Assembly (NCBI GenBank): GCA_003278345.1
Contig: QCFH01000008.1
Coordinates: forward strand, 1 to 61,616
Origin: Prochlorococcus sp. AG-363-C02
GTDB taxonomy: Bacteria > Cyanobacteriota > Cyanobacteriia > PCC-6307 > Cyanobiaceae
DNA: 61,616 nt
Direction: 5' to 3'
Positions 58,101-61,616 of this stretch are shown one piece after another; position 1 is the first letter of the stretch, and the number at the start of each line of letters is the position of its first letter. The notes below the pieces were generated by a model. It ran no database searches. It was not told the DNA's origin and saw only the letters and a program-made list of their open reading frames with translations. Both the position numbers and the translations under genes were made by a program.

Positions 58101-59435
58101 ATGGAATCAGGTAATTTTGACACTCTTCCTCAGTTGAGTAAAAATGATGCATTGAGAATTCTCAAGACCTCTTTAGAAAATTTAAGCCTTTCTAGTGACT
58201 ACTATAAAGCAGTTTTTCACTTATCTAAATATCCTTCTCCTGAAACAGAGCTGGCATTATTAGAATTGGTAAAGAGTAAATCTTCAAAACAGGCTGTACT
58301 TATAGGAAAGAGAAAGGCAATAGAGGTTTTAGGAAAGATGCAATGTAAAAAGGCAATTCCTTATATCGGAGAAAGTTTAAATAGCAGTGATCCCTATATT
58401 GTTGAGAACTCAGCTTTGGCTCTAGCCGATTTAGGTTGTAAAGAATTAAAAATTCATCATTTGATTGGTAATTTATTAGATAAACCTAATCAAAACAAAA
58501 GGGCTTTAATTAAGAGTCTTGGCAAGATGCGAGCATTTTCAGAATTATCAAAAATAAAAGAAATCTTTTCACAGAAAGATTTACCCCTAAGTATTAAGTG
58601 TGCTGCCATTGTCGCAATTTCAAATATTACGGGCAAACTTGAAAATATTGAACTCTTATCTGATTTATTAGATTCACTTAATCAAAATCAACGTATATGT
58701 GCTGTTCAGGATATTATAGATGCTAAGGCATATAAATTAATTCCTAGAGTTCTTAAAACCCCAATATCTCCTTTTTTTAGAATACAAGCGGTAATCTCTT
58801 TACTTCCAAGCAATTATAATAAATTAAAAAAGATTAGTATTATTGATTCACTTGATTCAATAGTTATTGATGAACCTAATAATATGAATTTAGATAAAAA
58901 TTTAACTACAGAAAGTAATTATGAATTTTTTATTGAAGAATTATTTAATCCAGATTTTAATAAGTCTTATTTTGCCTTAAGTAAATTAAAAGAAATTAAT
59001 TCTAAAATATTATTTAGTAAACTTAATCTTTATTGGAATAAATTTAAGAAAGATTATGGAGCTCTTTATTTCCTAATTATCTTGTTTAGATATTTAGATA
59101 TATATGAAAAACAAGATACAGCAAAAGCATTAGAAATGATAGATTATTGCTTAGATAAATCTTGGCCTGATAATATGAAATTTAAGCCACAAGCAATTTT
59201 TTCATCTATATATATTGATCTAAATTTCTTTTTTGAAAATATTGTTAATTGGTTAGACTATAAGAAAAATAAATATTGGTTTTCAAGATATACAGCTTTA
59301 TTTGCAATAGAAAGACTAATAGAAAATAATAGAATATCCTTGAGTCAAATAAAATTTCTAAATGATATAGATGAATCTAATGCATTTGCAAGATTAAAAC
59401 TAAATTTTATAATCAATAAATATTTATTATCTTAG
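58101..59435 (+). CDS. cpeY: Phycoerythrobilin lyase CpeY
   Basis: HEAT-repeat E/F-type lyase, 444 aa, that with CpeZ attaches phycoerythrobilin to alpha-phycoerythrin Cys82 in other cyanobacteria. Repeats include FHLSKYPSPETELALLELV (about 40), KRKAIEVLGKMQCKKAIPYI and VENSALALADLGCKELKI; the C-terminal half is less regular. Length is close to the family (about 430-440). The target cysteine is kept in cpeA as Cys73. It is divergent from the split HEAT gene (76 nt) and convergent with cpeT. Confidence 0.85.
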   Translation: MESGNFDTLPQLSKNDALRILKTSLENLSLSSDYYKAVFHLSKYPSPETELALLELVKSKSSKQAVLIGKRKAIEVLGKMQCKKAIPYIGESLNSSDPYIVENSALALADLGCKELKIHHLIGNLLDKPNQNKRALIKSLGKMRAFSELSKIKEIFSQKDLPLSIKCAAIVAISNITGKLENIELLSDLLDSLNQNQRICAVQDIIDAKAYKLIPRVLKTPISPFFRIQAVISLLPSNYNKLKKISIIDSLDSIVIDEPNNMNLDKNLTTESNYEFFIEELFNPDFNKSYFALSKLKEINSKILFSKLNLYWNKFKKDYGALYFLIILFRYLDIYEKQDTAKALEMIDYCLDKSWPDNMKFKPQAIFSSIYIDLNFFFENIVNWLDYKKNKYWFSRYTALFAIERLIENNRISLSQIKFLNDIDESNAFARLKLNFIINKYLLS

Positions 59436-59462
59436 TTTTATAATAGAGCTTACCTTTAATAT

Positions 59463-60038
59463 TTATTGAATACGATCAAATTCTAGAAATCCATTCATTG
59501 ATCCCCAAACCTTTTTGTTTGTTTTAATGTCAAACCCCTCATCTTTACTTGATAATTTTTCTTCGCTAAGTCTAATTTGACTAATAAGGTATGTATCTTT
59601 GCCATTCATCTTTACTATGCATTTTTTACACTCTTTTAAGCATCCATCATAGTAACCTTTTAGTTTTTCTTTAAAAATAAGCTCACAATTTTCTCTAATA
59701 TGAAGCTTATCTAGGGTTATCATCTTCAAAAATTCAAGGTTAAAACCTGCACCGGCTATTCTATCTTGGTTAACTATTTTATAATTATATAAAACAAATA
59801 AATCTTTTTCTGCTGACAATCTTAGTACTGCCTGTCTGTAAGGAGACCACGGAGAGTGATTGTAACTTTGTTCAGTATAAATTGAGATTCCTTCAAAAAT
59901 CTCCCAAGGTAATAACCTAAAGTATATATTTATATTTGAATATAGAGATGGTTCTTTCTCTGATTGCTTTGCATTACTAAATTTACCACAAAGTGTCTTT
60001 AAGAAACGTTTTTGAGATTGATCATATAGATAATTCAT
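59463..60038 (-). CDS. cpeT: Phycoerythrobilin lyase CpeT
   Basis: T-type lyase, 191 aa, which attaches the bilin at beta Cys163 (about 165 in other numbering). Features are the RLLPWEIFEGISIYTEQSYN core, YRQAVLRLSAEKDLFVL, and the end EGFDIKTNKKVWGSMNGFLE followed by FDR, typical of CpcT/CpeT. It starts 3 nt after the cpeS stop, so the two are coupled. Convergent with cpeY (27 nt between stops). Confidence 0.9.
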   Translation of the reverse strand: MNYLYDQSQKRFLKTLCGKFSNAKQSEKEPSLYSNINIYFRLLPWEIFEGISIYTEQSYNHSPWSPYRQAVLRLSAEKDLFVLYNYKIVNQDRIAGAGFNLEFLKMITLDKLHIRENCELIFKEKLKGYYDGCLKECKKCIVKMNGKDTYLISQIRLSEEKLSSKDEGFDIKTNKKVWGSMNGFLEFDRIQ

Positions 60039-60041
60039 TAT

Positions 60042-60581
60042 TTACTTTTTGGCATTAATATTACGTATTTCAGACGCAAATGATGTTTGTAAAATAGCCT
60101 TTGTATCTATTGATCTAATTACTGATGAGCGACATCTTACATCATCATTAATAAACCAGATTCTTTCTTCTGCAATAGTTTGGTTATATTCTGTTGATAA
60201 AAGTATTGTTCCATCTGATAAAAAATTAAAATTTGAAATTGCTTCAATTTCTTCTGCATAGCCTATACTTCTTAAAAAAATTCCTGTATGTAATGAGTAA
60301 GCTATAGGAATTAATAAACTAGAGCCAGACATCTCTTTATCGCGATTGTCTTCATGCCAATTTGAATGGCCTTGCCACTTTATTTCGAATGGAAAAATAA
60401 CTTTCTTGTTTTTGAATTTACTCTTATTAAGAAAACTTATAACCCTTGATTCTTCATTGCTAAGGATTTTAATGCTTAAATTGCTTACGACTTCTTCGAA
60501 TTGCTTGAAGGCAAGAGAATGGCCACTTCTCATTGAAATCCAATTACCCTCACTTTTTTTGAGGAAAGACTCAATATCCAT
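60042..60581 (-). CDS. cpeS: Phycobilin lyase CpeS
   Basis: S-type lyase, 179 aa, serving beta Cys82. The start MDIESFLKKSEGNWISMRSG, the conserved HSLAFKQFEEVVSNLSI and the downstream FPFEIKWQGHSNWHE beta-barrel pattern are typical of CpcS/CpeS. It lies 12 nt after the 55-residue unknown and 3 nt before cpeT, in a likely ppeC-orf55-cpeS-cpeT operon. Confidence 0.9.
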   Translation of the reverse strand: MDIESFLKKSEGNWISMRSGHSLAFKQFEEVVSNLSIKILSNEESRVISFLNKSKFKNKKVIFPFEIKWQGHSNWHEDNRDKEMSGSSLLIPIAYSLHTGIFLRSIGYAEEIEAISNFNFLSDGTILLSTEYNQTIAEERIWFINDDVRCRSSVIRSIDTKAILQTSFASEIRNINAKK

Positions 60582-60593
60582 TGATGGTGGCCA

Positions 60594-60761
60594 CTAAGTT
60601 TCTTTAGAATCTAGATCTGGTTGATTATCGTTGCCGTTTTGTATCATTCTGACCATTGAATCAACCATCATTGACATTGCCATAGGAATTTCTTTTCCCG
60701 ATGGAGTTTTAGAAGACTGATTACCTGGATTTTTGTTTGAAGAAGGCCTTTTTATGGTCAT
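60594..60761 (-). CDS. 55-residue protein of unknown function in the phycoerythrin operon
   Basis: A small frame reading MTIKRPSSNKNPGNQSSKTP and going on to SGKEIPMAMSMMVDSMVRMI, ending QNGNDNQPDLDSKET. The N-terminus is basic and flexible, the middle is a methionine-rich amphipathic helix (about 26-40), and the tail is acidic. It sits between ppeC and cpeS with 12-nt spacers on each side and the same strand, which strongly suggests a real gene. I recognise no family. It may help assembly or bilin attachment, but that is inference from position only. Confidence 0.6.
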   Translation of the reverse strand: MTIKRPSSNKNPGNQSSKTPSGKEIPMAMSMMVDSMVRMIQNGNDNQPDLDSKET

Positions 60762-60773
60762 GCAATAAAAGCT

Positions 60774-61571
60774 CTACTTTTTAATTACGTTATCACTGGA
60801 AGCAAAACCTTTTCTGTAAGAGGCTGTTTTAACAAAGCTTGATGTCTTCATACCATATGGAGAGTTCCAACACCGTTGAAATGGGACTATATTTTCTCCG
60901 AACTGTTTGGTATATTCTGTGGAATCTATTAAGTAGTCAATATGAGCATAGATACCTTCTTTGAATATTATATTTATATTTTTTATTAGTTCTTCATCGT
61001 CAAAAATTGGCCTACCCAATATATGCATAAACCGTAGTTTGATTGATGCTTTTTGGCTAACTTGATTTACAAAATTGTCTAAATAAAAGTCTGATTTTGC
61101 AAGGCCTCTAATAAATTCCCGTATGGGAATATCCCCATTCCTTAGTCTTCTTTCTAGTTCTTTTGGTATTTCACTTTCCATTGGTTTTAAGTTTCCATAT
61201 ACTTGCTTGTATGAAGCTATTACAGCAATATTTAATGATTCATCACTGTAAGGCTCGAATTGGTCATATGTAAAATCATCTACGTTGTTAAATATATAGT
61301 TATGGCCTTTATATTCATATGAATAATTATATTTTTCCCGTTTATATGCTCTACTCATTCTTATCATATTCCTCTCTGTTATCTCTCTAGGTTTATTAGC
61401 AGAACTTATAACAAATATATCTTTTCTGCCAGGCATGCAAGTGCTTCTTCCATGCATAAAATAGGATAAATTATTGCTTCCAGATACGCGTGATTTACCA
61501 TAACTAAAATACCTACCCTCTATAATCTCAGAGAGTTTTGATTCTAGCTTATACCTTGAAGTAAATAACAT
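60774..61571 (-). CDS. ppeC: Phycoerythrin linker PpeC (class III gamma/linker)
   Basis: A 265-residue protein with a phycobilisome linker domain (about 105-235): SDESLNIAVIASYKQVYGNL, IREFIRGLAKSDFYLDNF, LGRPIFDDEEL and DYLIDSTEYTKQFGENIVPF. The N-terminal ~100 residues are basic and contain one cysteine, Cys45 (RSTCMPGRKD), a possible bilin site but unproven. PE-III linkers of this kind occur in low-light Prochlorococcus. It begins the leftward operon. Confidence 0.9.
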   Translation of the reverse strand: MLFTSRYKLESKLSEIIEGRYFSYGKSRVSGSNNLSYFMHGRSTCMPGRKDIFVISSANKPREITERNMIRMSRAYKREKYNYSYEYKGHNYIFNNVDDFTYDQFEPYSDESLNIAVIASYKQVYGNLKPMESEIPKELERRLRNGDIPIREFIRGLAKSDFYLDNFVNQVSQKASIKLRFMHILGRPIFDDEELIKNINIIFKEGIYAHIDYLIDSTEYTKQFGENIVPFQRCWNSPYGMKTSSFVKTASYRKGFASSDNVIKK

Positions 61572-61616
61572 CGTGAGTTTAGTAAGATTAAATTTTACTA
61601 GGCGAAACTAGTTTAA

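Overview
The window is AT-rich cyanobacterial chromosome. The combination of genes points to a low-light-adapted Prochlorococcus. There is a reduced class III phycoerythrin cluster (cpeB, cpeA, ppeC and lyase genes) with no other phycobilisome structural genes in view. There are many photosystem II small subunits, NtcA-type nitrogen control, and very tight gene packing with interlocking convergent stop codons. I see no insertion sequence, prophage, integrase or CRISPR array. Apart from the phycoerythrin island, the content is ordinary picocyanobacterial core genome.

Layout. Positions 1-5.3 kb hold nucleotide and cofactor genes (thyX partial, dcd, cobO-like), the nitrogen regulator ntcA with a perfect NtcA box in front of it, a DUF3084 protein paired with a RuvC-fold protein, then pth, tatA and psbH. 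From 5.4 to 8 kb come psbN, psbI and a large OstA-like DUF3769 protein. From 8 to 12.8 kb the minus strand carries leuD, leuC, cinA, glyA and tRNA-Arg(ACG). From 12.9 to 19.9 kb there are three small conserved genes, murJ, sfsA, a newly noted 42-residue membrane protein, the ammonium transporter amt1 (with an NtcA box and a clear terminator), ispH and a DoxX protein. From 20 to 31.7 kb there are purH, an esterase, DUF3155, an orphan histidine kinase resembling Hik2, cobS, tgt, psbK, an oxidoreductase, a CNNM-type CBS protein, tRNA-Met(CAT), pyrE, a YgfZ-like protein and a RecB/TM0106-family nuclease. From 31.8 to 42.5 kb there are an ITP/XTP pyrophosphatase, a carotenoid oxygenase, hisB, fabI, a thioredoxin-fold protein, a DegT aminotransferase, a Nudix hydrolase, folK, chlD, and an MCE protein with its ABC ATPase. 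From 42.6 to 48.1 kb there are a YvcK/CofD-like protein, ndhJ-ndhK-ndhC, and the PSII assembly group rubA-ycf48-psbE-psbF-psbL-psbJ. From 48.1 to 55.2 kb there are mtnP, a selenide-dikinase/NADH-dehydrogenase-like fusion, a CCA-adding enzyme, pcrA/uvrD and a small coiled-coil protein.

From 55.4 kb to the end lies the phycoerythrin island. cpeB, cpeA and cpeZ read rightwards. A HEAT-repeat bilin-lyase-like gene of CpeF/MpeV type reads leftwards and is broken at a run of nine C. cpeY reads rightwards. ppeC, a 55-residue unknown, cpeS and cpeT read leftwards as a tight operon. The beta subunit keeps all four bilin-binding cysteines. The alpha subunit is shortened and has an aspartate where the second bilin cysteine is expected.

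The most interesting signals are the homopolymer frameshift in the lyase gene expected to serve beta Cys50/Cys61, the unknown small gene inside the ppeC-cpeS operon, and the cobalamin adenosyltransferase-like protein that lacks a canonical P-loop. I did not find a clearly undescribed multi-gene system; the phycoerythrin island is the closest candidate.
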